From assembly GCF_900129565.1 (NCBI RefSeq), contig NZ_FQWD01000004.1, forward strand, positions 186,001 to 250,000: DNA of 64,000 nt, written 5' to 3'. Position 1 is the stretch's first letter. Each line of letters begins with the position of its first letter. The notes beneath the pieces were generated by a model. It worked only from the letters and a program-made list of their open reading frames with translations, had not been told where the DNA came from and did no database searches. This stretch comes from Marisediminitalea aggregata (GTDB taxonomy: Bacteria > Pseudomonadota > Gammaproteobacteria > Enterobacterales > Alteromonadaceae). Position numbers and translations under genes: made by a program. Positions 1 through 9,171 of the stretch are shown in pieces.

Positions 1-516
1 ATTAGCAGTGCCGTGGTCTTTGTAAAAACACGTGAGCGTCTGCAATGGTTACGTGAGCAATTACAAAAACAAGGCATTGAAGTGTGCTATCTGCAAGGTG
101 AAATGCCTCAGGATAAGCGAATAGCCGCCCTAGGCCGTTTTAAAAGTGGTACGGTCCCCATTCTGTTGGCTACCGATGTTGCTGCACGCGGCATTGACGT
201 GCCCAATGTGAGCCATGTCATAAACTTCGACATGCCTCGCAAGGCAGACGTATACGTGCACCGTATTGGTCGCACCGGTCGAGCTGGTGCAAAAGGCACC
301 GCCATTGCTCTGGTTGAAGCGCATGATTATGAGATGATTGGCCGGGTTGGCCGCTATATGAATGAGCCGGTTAAAGCTCGCGTTATTAGCGAACTGCGCC
401 CCAAAAACAAAGCGCCGTCGACCAAAGGCAAGAAAAAGCCTGCAAAAACCAAGGCCCAGGCAAAGGCCAAAGCGAAGAAAAAAGCAAACACCGGTAAAGG
501 AAAATCAACATCATGA
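1..516 (+). CDS. srmB: ATP-dependent RNA helicase SrmB, C-terminal part (5' end outside window)
   Basis: The reading frame is open from the first base, so only the last ~171 residues are present. They form the second RecA-like domain of a DEAD-box helicase: motif V ([10 protein letters not shown]) and motif VI ([10 protein letters not shown]) are intact. The stretch around VEAHD, VGRY, KARVI and ELRPK matches E. coli SrmB better than other DEAD-box helicases as I remember them. The tail after residue ~135 is a lysine/alanine-rich basic extension typical of SrmB, expected to bind RNA. SrmB assists early assembly of the 50S ribosomal subunit. The stop overlaps the rdgB start (ATGA), so the two are probably co-transcribed. 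Confidence 0.9.
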   Translation: MSSAVVFVKTRERLQWLREQLQKQGIEVCYLQGEMPQDKRIAALGRFKSGTVPILLATDVAARGIDVPNVSHVINFDMPRKADVYVHRIGRTGRAGAKGTAIALVEAHDYEMIGRVGRYMNEPVKARVISELRPKNKAPSTKGKKKPAKTKAQAKAKAKKKANTGKGKSTS

Positions 517-1115
517 GCTTCCCTGAAAAAATCGTCCTTGCTACGGGCAACGCGGGCAAAGTGAAAGAGTTTGCCAGCCTGTTTGAAGCACTGTCTATCG
601 AAGTGATCCCGCAAAGTTCGCTGAATGTGAGTAGTGTGCCTGAAACCGGTACCACCTTCGTGGAAAACGCCATTATTAAAGCCCGCCATGCCGCCAAAGA
701 AACCGGATTACCCGCCATTGCCGATGATTCCGGCTTGGTTGTGGATTTGTTAGGTGGCGCCCCGGGCATTTACTCATCGCGTTTCGCAGGTGAATCCGCA
801 TCGGATGATGACAACATTACCAAATTGCTCGAAGCGCTGGGTGACGACAATCAACGCAACGCACACTTCCAGTGTGTACTGGTGTTTATGCGTCATGCTG
901 ATGACCCCATCCCCTTAATCAGTGAAGGCCAGTGGCATGGCAGTATTACCCGCCAGCGACATGGCGAAGGGGGTTTTGGTTATGATCCTGTGTTTTACGC
1001 CAACAGTTTTAAATCTACTGCTGCAGAGCTGACAAAAGCCCAGAAAAATACCGCGAGTCATCGCGGTCAGGCAATGCAACAGTTACTCAACAGCATGAAG
1101 CAGACCTTTGCGTAA
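513..1115 (+). CDS. rdgB: Non-canonical purine NTP pyrophosphatase (RdgB/HAM1, ITPase)
   Basis: This 200-residue protein is full length for the family (E. coli ~197). It starts with the [10 protein letters not shown] nucleotide-binding signature, has ADDSGL and the [11 protein letters not shown] loop in the middle, and GGFGYDPVF plus SHRGQA near the C-terminus. The enzyme hydrolyses dITP, dXTP and ITP to the monophosphate and pyrophosphate, cleaning the nucleotide pool of deaminated purines. Its start overlaps the srmB stop by four bases and its 3' end overlaps hemW by eight, so the three genes read as one operon. Confidence 0.96.
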   Translation: MSFPEKIVLATGNAGKVKEFASLFEALSIEVIPQSSLNVSSVPETGTTFVENAIIKARHAAKETGLPAIADDSGLVVDLLGGAPGIYSSRFAGESASDDDNITKLLEALGDDNQRNAHFQCVLVFMRHADDPIPLISEGQWHGSITRQRHGEGGFGYDPVFYANSFKSTAAELTKAQKNTASHRGQAMQQLLNSMKQTFA

Positions 1116-2247
1116 TCCACCGTTAAGCCTGTACATCCATATTCCGTGGTGTGTACAAAAGTGTCCTTATTGTGACTTTAACTCCCACGCGCAAAAAGGC
1201 GTTATTCCTGAAAAGGAGTATGTCGCGCACCTGTTGGATGATCTGGTAACCGATGCAAAATCCATTGGTAATCGGGAGGTCACCACCATTTTTATTGGTG
1301 GCGGTACACCGAGCTTGTTTGAACCTGACAGCATTGCCCATTTACTCAGTGGCGTTACCGAACGCGTAGCGCTGGCTGACGATGCTGAAATTACCATGGA
1401 AGCTAATCCGGGAACCATCGAAGCGGCGCGTTTTGACGGCTTTGTACAAGCTGGCGTGAATCGCTTTTCTGTTGGTGTACAGAGCTTTCAACCAGCACAC
1501 CTCAAAGTGCTTGGGCGAATCCACGATGATAAACAGGCGCGTTTCGCGCTAGGCCAGGCAAAGCAAAGCGGTGCCCGCAGCATGAACATTGATTTAATGC
1601 ACGGGTTGCCCGAACAGTCTCTTCACAACGCTCTACAGGATCTCAACGACGCCATTGACCAGCAACCTGAGCATCTGTCCTGGTATCAACTAACCATTGA
1701 GCCCAACACCCCGTTTTACTCACGACCGCCCGAATTACCGGACGACGACATTCTGTGGGACATTCAGAACGCCGGTCATGCCCGTTTACAAGCAGCGGGG
1801 TATGAACAATATGAAATATCCGGCTACAGCAAACCGGGCTATCAATGCCGACACAATTTGAATTACTGGCGCTTTGGTGACTATCTGGGTATTGGCTGTG
1901 GTGCACATGGTAAAATTACCGATGCAGATTCGGGTACTATCACTCGCAAAGTCAAGGTTAAACACCCGCGCGGTTATATGACATTGGGCCGGGAATATCT
2001 GGATTCAGCCCAACTCGTCGAATCGGATGATGTGGCCTTTGAATTTTTTATGAATCGCTTTCGTCTCGTCGAGCCGTGCCCAAAAGCTGACTTCGAAGCA
2101 TTTACCGGCACAACGCTCACCTCCGCTCAACAGACGGAGTTAAGTAAAGCGGTGGAGCAAGGCCTGCTGTTAGAATCAGAACGTCATTGGCAGGTAACCG
2201 CACAAGGCAGGCGTTATCTGAACAGCCTGCTAAGTGCGTTTGTTTAA
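1108..2247 (+). CDS. hemW: Radical SAM family heme chaperone HemW
   Basis: This 379-residue protein has the CxxxCxxC iron-sulfur motif at Cys15, Cys19 and Cys22 ([13 protein letters not shown]), the GGGTPS glycine-rich SAM motif near residue 70, and a HemW C-terminal domain. HemW inserts heme into respiratory enzymes; it is often mis-annotated as oxygen-independent coproporphyrinogen oxidase, but it is shorter than HemN and lacks its N-terminal extension. The start is a TTG inside the end of rdgB. It is preferred because it gives the normal N-terminus, a few residues before [10 protein letters not shown]. Third gene of the srmB-rdgB-hemW run. Confidence 0.94.
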   Translation: MRNPPLSLYIHIPWCVQKCPYCDFNSHAQKGVIPEKEYVAHLLDDLVTDAKSIGNREVTTIFIGGGTPSLFEPDSIAHLLSGVTERVALADDAEITMEANPGTIEAARFDGFVQAGVNRFSVGVQSFQPAHLKVLGRIHDDKQARFALGQAKQSGARSMNIDLMHGLPEQSLHNALQDLNDAIDQQPEHLSWYQLTIEPNTPFYSRPPELPDDDILWDIQNAGHARLQAAGYEQYEISGYSKPGYQCRHNLNYWRFGDYLGIGCGAHGKITDADSGTITRKVKVKHPRGYMTLGREYLDSAQLVESDDVAFEFFMNRFRLVEPCPKADFEAFTGTTLTSAQQTELSKAVEQGLLLESERHWQVTAQGRRYLNSLLSAFV

Positions 2248-2264
2248 TTTTAGGATTGCTGGTT

Positions 2265-3206
2265 TCAGGCCGAACAAACGGTCTTCCGGCGTGCCAGTAG
2301 CCGCCAATTCTTTAGGGGCACATTACTTACACACGTACCGGTAAGTATCAGTGTTAATGCAACAGTAAGCCCAAGCGTCCATTGTTCGCCAAACAGGGGC
2401 ACGGCGATGACACTGGCGAATACCGGCACCAATGCCATCAGACCGCCCATTTTAGTCGCACCAATCAAGTGGACCGCCCGGCCGTAGAATACCATTTGGA
2501 TCGTAGTTGCCATTACCCCCTGATAGAAAGCCTGTAAACCCACCATCTCCAACGGCACATCTAATAGACGATGCGGCATGAACAATATGTATATTGGAGT
2601 AAACAGTACCGTGGTAACAGCAATAATGCCCAGTGTGGCGTGCCAGGGGGCAAACTGCCATCTACGCAACAGCACAGTAAAGCCCCCCCAGAATACACAC
2701 GCAACCACAAAGCTTATGTCGCCCTGCCAATAGCGGTTATCAGATGTCAGCGTTTCAATTAATAATGCCGCAATGCCCAGACTACTGATAATAATGCCTA
2801 TCCAGGAAGACTTGCTGTGTCTTTCACCAGCTACAAAATAGGCGAATACTGCAATCATAATAGGCATCAATCCCGGTAGCAGCAGTGCGGCATGGGTGGC
2901 GGGGGCATGAGCGAAGCCATTAAACACAGACAACGCGTAAGCCAATCCGCCAATCGCGCCCAGCACGCCCATTCTCCACTGAAAAATCGTTTTTCTATAG
3001 CGCCAGATGAAAGGCGAAAATAACGTAAATGCCGTACCAAACCGCACCATAATCATGTCCGGTATAGCCAGTGCGGCTAACGCGCCAGCTTTGGACACCA
3101 GAATAAATCCAGTCCAGATCATCACGGCCCCCAGGGCATACATGACGCCTTTAAGTGGCATAGTTTGATTGTCAAAAGTCTGACCGGTATTCAGCGTATT
3201 ACGCAT
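2265..3206 (-). CDS. EamA/DMT-superfamily transporter
   Basis: This 313-residue, very hydrophobic protein shows about ten predicted membrane segments in two similar halves, the usual arrangement of drug/metabolite exporters (EamA, RhaT family). Substrate cannot be read from the sequence; relatives export amino acids or metabolites. It lies 17 bp from the end of hemW in convergent orientation and is divergent from the LysR gene next to it, which is a common regulator-target arrangement. Confidence 0.85.
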   Translation of the reverse strand: MRNTLNTGQTFDNQTMPLKGVMYALGAVMIWTGFILVSKAGALAALAIPDMIMVRFGTAFTLFSPFIWRYRKTIFQWRMGVLGAIGGLAYALSVFNGFAHAPATHAALLLPGLMPIMIAVFAYFVAGERHSKSSWIGIIISSLGIAALLIETLTSDNRYWQGDISFVVACVFWGGFTVLLRRWQFAPWHATLGIIAVTTVLFTPIYILFMPHRLLDVPLEMVGLQAFYQGVMATTIQMVFYGRAVHLIGATKMGGLMALVPVFASVIAVPLFGEQWTLGLTVALTLILTGTCVSNVPLKNWRLLARRKTVCSA

Positions 3207-3255
3207 TTATATTTCCTGCTTGCTTTCATTGATACACATTATAAAATGCTCAAAC

Positions 3256-3272
3256 ATTCATTAATAATGAAT
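3256..3272. promoter_or_regulatory. Candidate LysR-type operator between the exporter and LysR genes
   Basis: Seven-base arms ATTCATT and AATGAAT surround a 3-base centre, fitting the T-N11-A pattern of LysR-type operators. It lies in the 109-bp divergent intergenic region, 44 bp before the regulator start. The region is AT-rich, so chance palindromes are likely. Confidence 0.4.
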
Positions 3273-3315
3273 AATAAAGAAAAAATCATTCACTAAATAT
3301 GAAAAATAAAGCCCT

Positions 3316-4182
3316 ATGGATATTTCAGATTTACTCGTATTAAAAGCCGTGGTTGAGCATAACGGCGTCAGTCGTGCAGCAGAAGCACTGCATCGCGTGC
3401 CGTCAAACATCACCGCTCGTATCAAAAAATTAGAGAGTGAGCTGGGTATTAATTTATTTCTTCGCGAGAATAATCGCCTGACGGTCACCTCCGCAGGGCT
3501 CAGATTACTGGAGTACGCCGACAAGATTCTTCAGTTGCAAAAAAGTGCAATAGCCGAGCTAACTAAAACTGAACCTTCGGGCTTGCTCAGACTCGGCTCC
3601 ATGGAGAGCAGCGCCGCATCCAGGCTTCCTTTTATCCTGTCTCAATTTCATCATCAGTACAGCGCGGTGCAACTTGAACTAATGACGATGGCGTCAATGC
3701 CTTTGATCGACAAAGTGCTGGAAGGTGACTTAGATCTGGTAATGGCCTCGGACCCACCTAGCGATCCAAGGCTCAACACAACGCACTGCTTCGATGAAGA
3801 ACTTGTGTTAATCATGCCTGCTGATTGGCAACAATTACCTGAACTACCGGGCTCACTAACAATGGTCGGTTATAACAAAGGATGCTCCTATCGCCACCGA
3901 CTCGAAACCTGGTTAATCCGCCATGGGCATACTTGCGATAAAGTCATCGAGATTCCAAGCCATTTCACCATGATTGGCTGTGTTATTGCTGGCATGGGCC
4001 TGGGTATGGTGCCGCGCTCACTGCTGGGCTTGCATAAAACGGATGGCCTCTTCGTACAATCTATCGATGATGACATCGCCAACGCCCCCACCTATCTGGT
4101 CTCAAGGAAAGACAATCCTTCCAGTGCAATTAGGGCTTTTATTACCTGCACATTAAGCTCGCCTGATGCCGTAGGAAAATAA
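3316..4182 (+). CDS. LysR-family transcriptional regulator
   Basis: This 288-residue protein has an N-terminal winged helix-turn-helix (residues ~1-60, with SRAAEALHRVPSNITARIKKLE as recognition region) followed by a periplasmic-binding-protein-like effector domain from about residue 90. Length is normal for the family. It is divergent from the DMT exporter and probably regulates it and itself. The inducer is unknown. Confidence 0.9.
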   Translation: MDISDLLVLKAVVEHNGVSRAAEALHRVPSNITARIKKLESELGINLFLRENNRLTVTSAGLRLLEYADKILQLQKSAIAELTKTEPSGLLRLGSMESSAASRLPFILSQFHHQYSAVQLELMTMASMPLIDKVLEGDLDLVMASDPPSDPRLNTTHCFDEELVLIMPADWQQLPELPGSLTMVGYNKGCSYRHRLETWLIRHGHTCDKVIEIPSHFTMIGCVIAGMGLGMVPRSLLGLHKTDGLFVQSIDDDIANAPTYLVSRKDNPSSAIRAFITCTLSSPDAVGK

Positions 4183-4198
4183 TGCACGCTTTATCATT

Positions 4199-4218
4199 TT
4201 CTGGTTAATTCTGGTTAA
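4199..4218. repeat. Tandem duplication of a 10-base unit
   Basis: TTCTGGTTAA occurs twice head to tail, 16 bp after the LysR stop. It lies in the 257-bp, AT-rich gap before the Tat-signal gene. No function is evident. Confidence 0.6.
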
Positions 4219-4439
4219 TGCTTTTTCGTGATCAGACCTGCACTAAAGCTATTGCGCACAACGAAATATAGGGGTAACCTCCTATTGAATTGTATAAAAA
4301 ATTGTCAACTTTCTTTACAGTACATTCAACTATTGACTAATATAAAAAAATAAAAAACAATATAATCAGAGGCTTGAATTTTTGGCATACTTTTTCCATA
4401 AGTTGCGTTAAGTCTGTTATAAGGGATCAGGAGAGGTAA

Positions 4440-5126
4440 ATGGAGTCAAACCAGTCAAAACAATCACGCCGTGGTTTTATAAAAAAAGCAGCCGTCGGTG
4501 CAGCGCTTACTTCATTACCGGTAAAGTCAGTTTGGGCCACAAACTCCTGCAGTATGTCAGGCCAGTTGTCTGGCAACCTTTCTCAAACATCGGGTAATAC
4601 ACAGCCACTTTGCGATACCCCTATTTTATCTGGAGGTCGCTCTCATGGCTTCTGGTATCAGGGCGGTCAGACTCTTCCAGGCAGTAATGGTAATAGTATC
4701 AAAAATGTATTCCCCCAAATGGGAAGCAACCCAAGTAATACCACAAAGGATTGTTGGAGAACAATGGTCGCTACTGTCAGAGACACTACCAAATTGGGTA
4801 TTAATAGCTCACTGGCATTGGAACTAAATGTAAGTACCAATATAACCTTAACTCAGGCCTTTCAGCATCACGGTAACGGAAGTGGAATATTGAGGCAGGG
4901 TGCTACTGCATATCTCAATACTTATTTCGAACTTTATAATGGCATAATCTCGAGTGGGAGTGCTGCGCAGTCTAGAATGGCAGCAGAAGAGGTTGCCAAT
5001 ATGGTTATGAATAGAATGTATTTGGATAGCGGTTGGGGAACGGATTCTGACCTAGGATATACCAACGGATATTCAAAAGCGCCGTCTTCAAGCTTCTTAT
5101 TCTCTGGTATGAATTGTTCGTCGTAA
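4440..5126 (+). CDS. Tat-signal secreted protein of unknown function, first gene of an HPr-kinase-related/PqqD-like cassette
   Basis: This 228-residue protein begins with a twin-arginine signal: SRRGFIKKAAVGAAL at residues ~9-23, a hydrophobic stretch, and a probable cleavage after VWA (residue ~33). The mature part is rich in Ser, Asn, Gly and Thr and has few charges. It carries four cysteines that I can see (two soon after the signal, one in the middle, one four residues from the end). I recognise no enzyme motif. A good ribosome-binding site (AGGAGAGG) precedes the ATG. It lies 7 bp before a PqqD-like gene and is followed by the HPr-kinase-related and nucleotidyltransferase genes. It is therefore the natural candidate for the product that the cassette acts on, but that is inference. 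Confidence 0.75.
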   Translation: MESNQSKQSRRGFIKKAAVGAALTSLPVKSVWATNSCSMSGQLSGNLSQTSGNTQPLCDTPILSGGRSHGFWYQGGQTLPGSNGNSIKNVFPQMGSNPSNTTKDCWRTMVATVRDTTKLGINSSLALELNVSTNITLTQAFQHHGNGSGILRQGATAYLNTYFELYNGIISSGSAAQSRMAAEEVANMVMNRMYLDSGWGTDSDLGYTNGYSKAPSSSFLFSGMNCSS

Positions 5127-5133
5127 AGCCAGT

Positions 5134-5376
5134 GTGAAAAAGTGGATGTTTGCCGCATCTGTTGAGATGCGGCCGCTTGCTGATAATTCCGGTATTGTGT
5201 TGTTTGATAGTTGTTTAAATCAAACTCATTTACTGCGTTTTACTTCCGACGCCAATCACGCTTCAACATTCTCTCCCCCTTTTACATCTGACGAATTTTC
5301 TGTTTTTTTTGGTGCTGAATCAGGCACACTTGATGTATTGGTGAGCAGAAAGCTGGTTATCCCTTTTGAGCATTAA
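5134..5376 (+). CDS. Small PqqD-like protein (HPr-rel-A type peptide chaperone family)
   Basis: This 80-residue protein starts at a GTG. It resembles short PqqD-family proteins: an early Trp, then a beta-strand pattern ending VLFD, then TH-LL, followed by a short helix region. PqqD-type domains bind leader peptides for modifying enzymes. The pairing with an HPr-kinase-related gene matches what I know as the HPr-rel-A system, named from comparative genomics. Assignment rests on weak similarity plus context. The 3' end overlaps the next gene by 11 bases. Confidence 0.6.
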   Translation: MKKWMFAASVEMRPLADNSGIVLFDSCLNQTHLLRFTSDANHASTFSPPFTSDEFSVFFGAESGTLDVLVSRKLVIPFEH

Positions 5377-6220
5377 TTACTTAAACCTTGGACTGTTGCA
5401 ATCAAACTGCCTGACACTGCCAACGGCAGCAGCTCAAAGTGCACAACTTATTTATGGTGACGCGCCGAGACAGGACATATCAAGCTTCTGCGTGGCAGTA
5501 AAACCTGCGTCATTATTACGCCGCTTTATTAAACCCATAGTAGAGTTTGAGAGTAATTTCCGGATCCCTTTTAAACCTCTGCCCGCTAGCCAAAGCTACG
5601 CTTTGCTAGAGTGGGGGCTAAACTGGTGTCTGGCTACCGGACATTTCAACCACCTTTTACTTCACGCCGCGGTGCTGGTAAAAGAAGGCCAGGCTGTTCT
5701 TTTTCCGGCCATGCCAGGTTCGGGCAAAAGCACGTTAACTGCCTGGTTAGGCCTGAACGGCTGGAGCGTGTACTCTGATGAAATGGCGGTTATCGACTTA
5801 CACACTGGTACAGTACAGCCAATGTACCGCCCTATCTGTTTAAAAAATCTGTCTATCGATTTAATTCAAAAATGGTCACCTGATGCGATCTTAACACCGG
5901 TTTGCCACGATACAGCCAAGGGCAGTGTTGCACATTTAAAAGCACACAACTGGCAGGAATTTTCGACATTCTCACCGGCGCGAATTGTCGGTGTGGTATT
6001 TCCGAAATACGATGCCTCAGCGACAGAACCACAACTCTATTCTGTCGATAAATTACAAACTTTTGAGAACTTCTATACCAATGCATTTAATTACCATGTG
6101 CTCGGACAAGCTTCTTTCGATATCCTGGCCAGGGTAGTAAACCAAATTCAAGGGTTTGAAGTGCATTACGCCTCACTTGACTTCATGAGTGACTTTTTAA
6201 CGGATGAATTGTTGTCGTGA
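5366..6220 (+). CDS. HprK-related kinase A family protein
   Basis: This 284-residue protein has a Walker A loop (MPGSGKST, residues ~116-123) and a YSDE acidic motif (~136-139), placed as in HPr kinase/phosphorylase. Upstream are family-like stretches EWGLNW (~82-87) and LLHAA (~98-102). It lacks the N-terminal domain of true HprK and there is no HPr or PTS gene nearby, so the target is unlikely to be HPr. The start used is a TTG overlapping the PqqD-like gene; no ATG lies close. The end overlaps the next gene (GTGA). Likely an ATP-dependent kinase acting in this cassette; substrate unknown. Confidence 0.75.
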   Translation: MSINYLNLGLLQSNCLTLPTAAAQSAQLIYGDAPRQDISSFCVAVKPASLLRRFIKPIVEFESNFRIPFKPLPASQSYALLEWGLNWCLATGHFNHLLLHAAVLVKEGQAVLFPAMPGSGKSTLTAWLGLNGWSVYSDEMAVIDLHTGTVQPMYRPICLKNLSIDLIQKWSPDAILTPVCHDTAKGSVAHLKAHNWQEFSTFSPARIVGVVFPKYDASATEPQLYSVDKLQTFENFYTNAFNYHVLGQASFDILARVVNQIQGFEVHYASLDFMSDFLTDELLS

Positions 6221-7308
6221 AACAACTGGAACTGGAACGGTTTATTGCAATCATCGCTGCTCCAAAGCAAGTACAAAAACTCAGTGCTTCGGATTGGGAA
6301 ATGCTGTTGTGGGTTTTGGATACTGCTCGCCTTGAAGCATGGCTAAATGCGCAACTAGAACCTATAGGTCTGAAGGATAGCCTTCCTGCAACTGTACAAA
6401 CACGACTCGACAGTGCAATGATTTATGCTGAGCGTCAGCAAAAACAAGTACGATACGAATGCGAGATCATCAGCTCGCTGCTGTCAGAGAAGCGCATAAC
6501 CCCGCTTTTTTTAAAAGGCGCTGCCTATGTGATCAGCGCAGAATTCAATAGTGCAGGTAGAATCTGTTCTGATATCGATGCCCTGGTTAAACAAGATGAG
6601 CTTGATGTTGCCGAACGGCAGCTAAAAATGAATATGTGGCTGTCTCAGGACGTCGATGATTACGATGACAAATATTATCGCGAATATGCCCATGAAATCC
6701 CGCCAATGATGCAAGCCGAACGCGGGACAGTTCTTGATTTACACCATAACTTGTTTTTACCTGTTAGTGGCCGCGCACCTAAAATAGAGCAGTTTTGGGC
6801 AACGACAACGACTAACGACAACGGTTTATCGACGTTGAAACCTGCTGCTGCGTTGGTCCACAGTATGATTCACCTGCTGATGAACGAGGAGGTGACCTAT
6901 GGCCTCCGCGACTGTCTGGACATGCAATCTATTATCGACACGCACAATAGTGATTCGTTTTGGCTGGAAGTAAGTACTCTGGTGGTAGATAACGACTTCA
7001 CCTATGAATATCAATTGCTGCTGCTATTGCTAGACAGTCTGTTCGGCCGGGAGACGGTTAAGCAGCAAATACTCGCCCAACAAATAACAGCAGATACGAA
7101 AACCCGATTTTGGTTATGGTGTTACCGTAAAGCGGTTATGCCTGATCACCCTCACCTCTGCAATCGTTATGCTGGTGTTGCAAGAGCCGCTGTGTATTGC
7201 AGGGGGCACAGTCAAAAAATGCCATTGGCAACGCTATTGAAACACAGTACGGTTAAACTCTATAAAGCTGCACGGAAAGCGTTGGTTGGCGAAGCTGACA
7301 AAGAGTAG
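6217..7308 (+). CDS. Nucleotidyltransferase-fold family protein (NTP_transf_5-like)
   Basis: This 363-residue protein has the hallmark FLKGAAY ... SAGRICSDIDALV (residues ~96-127), the GR-x-SDID acidic motif of the uncharacterised nucleotidyltransferase family. The remainder is helical and contains a motif LDLHHNLF. These proteins recur beside HprK-related and PqqD-like genes. The nucleotide and acceptor are unknown. The GTG start overlaps the previous stop, so translation is probably coupled. Confidence 0.75.
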   Translation: MKQLELERFIAIIAAPKQVQKLSASDWEMLLWVLDTARLEAWLNAQLEPIGLKDSLPATVQTRLDSAMIYAERQQKQVRYECEIISSLLSEKRITPLFLKGAAYVISAEFNSAGRICSDIDALVKQDELDVAERQLKMNMWLSQDVDDYDDKYYREYAHEIPPMMQAERGTVLDLHHNLFLPVSGRAPKIEQFWATTTTNDNGLSTLKPAAALVHSMIHLLMNEEVTYGLRDCLDMQSIIDTHNSDSFWLEVSTLVVDNDFTYEYQLLLLLLDSLFGRETVKQQILAQQITADTKTRFWLWCYRKAVMPDHPHLCNRYAGVARAAVYCRGHSQKMPLATLLKHSTVKLYKAARKALVGEADKE

Positions 7309-7336
7309 CGGTTGGCGTAAACGGGCATGAACCTCA

Positions 7337-7361
7337 GGGACAACCTCTTTCCGCTTATAAT
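7337..7361 (+). promoter_or_regulatory. Possible promoter before the IMPase-family gene
   Basis: A perfect TATAAT hexamer lies at 7356-7361, 31 bp before the start codon. The -35 side is poor (GGGACA at 7337 is too close). This suggests that the last two genes could be a separate transcription unit. Confidence 0.3.
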
Positions 7362-7391
7362 GCGCTTGGAACAAGCCTAAAAGGACACTGT

Positions 7392-8219
7392 ATGATCACC
7401 GAATCTCAGCTACATCAACTGGCAGAACTATGTCGTCAGGCTTCCGACATTGAAATAATGCCTCGTTTCAGGCAGCTTGAAGACACGCACATCGAACAGA
7501 AGCTCAATCACAATGATTTAGTCACTATTGCCGACCAGGCAGCAGAGAAATTCATTATGGAGAGACTGCATACGCTATACCCAGATGCCCTGCTAATCGG
7601 TGAGGAAAGCGTTTATGCGGATGCTACAGCACTCGACCAATATCAGGATGCCGAACTGAGCTTTGTTCTGGACCCAATAGATGGAACCTGGCATTACGCC
7701 AATGGCTCTGTGTATTTTGGCGTTATGCTTGGCGTCGCAAGCTATGGAAAAATGATTGGCGGAATTATTTTTGAACCGGTAACGGGCCACTACCTTTGGG
7801 CCCTCGAGGGTAAAGGAGCGTTCGACCGAATAAACGGCACAGATCAACCCTTGCGAGTGGGCCGCCACGCGAGTCGCAAGTTGTCTGACACCATGGGCTG
7901 TTATTCATTCGGTGTTGCTAAGGGAGATGAGCGCGAACAAGCACTTCAGGTCGCAAGCAAGCTGGGCCGTTTAATGGACTACCGCTGTGCAGCTGCCGAA
8001 TATCGTCTGCTGGTGACGGGGGCGATTTCCTTTGTCGTCTTTCAAAACACGCTGAACCTATGGGACCACGGTGCCGGGCAATTGATAGCGAAAGAAGCCG
8101 GCGCGGCTACGCGAATGCTCAACGGAGAAGATTACCAGCCTCAGGTGGCAGGAAAACTGATCGTTGCAGAAAGTGAAGCGCGCTGGCAAGAGTTAGCCAC
8201 ACTCTTTAACTCCAATTAA
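7392..8219 (+). CDS. Inositol monophosphatase family protein
   Basis: This 275-residue protein has the magnesium-site motifs of the family: GEES (residues ~70-73), DPIDGT (~94-99) and a WDHGAG variant of the usual WDxAAG near residue 215. Such enzymes remove phosphate from small sugars, inositol, histidinol phosphate or PAP; sequence alone does not decide. It lies 83 bp after the nucleotidyltransferase-fold gene and may have its own promoter. Confidence 0.85.
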   Translation: MITESQLHQLAELCRQASDIEIMPRFRQLEDTHIEQKLNHNDLVTIADQAAEKFIMERLHTLYPDALLIGEESVYADATALDQYQDAELSFVLDPIDGTWHYANGSVYFGVMLGVASYGKMIGGIIFEPVTGHYLWALEGKGAFDRINGTDQPLRVGRHASRKLSDTMGCYSFGVAKGDEREQALQVASKLGRLMDYRCAAAEYRLLVTGAISFVVFQNTLNLWDHGAGQLIAKEAGAATRMLNGEDYQPQVAGKLIVAESEARWQELATLFNSN

Positions 8220-8254
8220 GTACCAACTTAGACACATTGGGAAGCAGCAAGAAA

Positions 8255-9031
8255 ATGGGGCTATTTAAACGCATTAACCTGGCACTCAGTCGTCGTATTC
8301 ACTGGCGCTTGCCCAATGCGTTAACCGAACCACTTTTCCCGGACTACGAACGGTTGATATTACAATACGTGTCAAAGCTCGACGCTGGCACGGTACTGGA
8401 TGTTGGTGCGGGGTATCTGCTACCTGACTCATTAAAGTATCAACGTAACCCGAATATTACCTTGATAGGGATGGATATTCTGCCCTCATCACTGGAACAA
8501 AACACCGATATTGACGCAGCCGTTATTGCCGATGCCTGCAAACCCTGGCCGTTCGAAGATAACACTTTCGACGTCGTCTTTAGTCGTTCCGTTATGGAGC
8601 ATCTTTATGACAACGATACCTTTGTCAGTGAAATGCACAGAACACTTAAGCCAGGAGGAATTTGTATTCACGTGCTACCCGGTAAACATGCGCCGTTTTC
8701 AATCTTAAACAGATTACTACCCAATAAAGTAACCAAAAAGCTGGTGGAGTGGGCATTTCCAGAACGAAAAGGCGAGCTAGGGTTTGTGGCTTATTATCAT
8801 CACTGTTCGCCCCCTGCCCTGCAGCGATTATTTGAGCGCAACGGATTCACCATTGAATACGAGCGGCTTCGTTACTATCAATCGGCGTACTACGTTGCTT
8901 TCTTCCCTGTTTTTTTCCTATCTGTGATATATGACTGGGTAGTATGGAAGTTTGGTGCTAAAAGACTGGCTTCACAAATGTTAATTGTTGCCGGAAAAGA
9001 AAAGATTAAAGCAGTAAATAAGTCAGATTAA
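8255..9031 (+). CDS. Class I SAM-dependent methyltransferase
   Basis: This ~258-residue protein has motif I VLDVGAGY (residues ~47-54), an acidic residue after the second strand (IGMDI), the DVVFSRSVMEHL post-motif and LKPGG. These are the features of the Methyltransf_11 group. A hydrophobic segment near the C-terminus (FFPVFFLSVIYDWVVW) may attach it to the membrane. The ATG at 8255 is preferred with GGAAG upstream; a TTG at 8237 would add six residues. Acceptor unknown. Confidence 0.82.
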   Translation: MGLFKRINLALSRRIHWRLPNALTEPLFPDYERLILQYVSKLDAGTVLDVGAGYLLPDSLKYQRNPNITLIGMDILPSSLEQNTDIDAAVIADACKPWPFEDNTFDVVFSRSVMEHLYDNDTFVSEMHRTLKPGGICIHVLPGKHAPFSILNRLLPNKVTKKLVEWAFPERKGELGFVAYYHHCSPPALQRLFERNGFTIEYERLRYYQSAYYVAFFPVFFLSVIYDWVVWKFGAKRLASQMLIVAGKEKIKAVNKSD

Positions 9032-9049
9032 GTCTGAAACTTAGGCCAA

Positions 9050-9075
9050 TAAAAAACGGCGACCTGTGTCGCCGT
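9050..9075 (-). terminator. Rho-independent terminator of the SDR gene
   Basis: An 8-bp stem ACGGCGAC/GTCGCCGT with a 4-base loop is followed, on the minus strand, by a run of T. It lies 97 bp past the stop of the SDR gene. Confidence 0.75.
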
Positions 9076-9171
9076 CTAACTGAAAATAGCATTGATGTGC
9101 TTGATTTACTTAGGGTCTTATCAGTAATCAACTGATGACACAGCCTGGCTATGGTCAGTTAAAATTAAACA

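Noticed and set aside
1108..2247. Annotation as oxygen-independent coproporphyrinogen oxidase (HemN)
   Set aside because: The protein is too short and lacks the HemN N-terminal extension; length and C-terminal domain fit HemW.
4390..4420. Sigma-54-like promoter before the Tat-signal gene
   Set aside because: TGGC and TTGC are present but spaced much too far apart for a -24/-12 pair.
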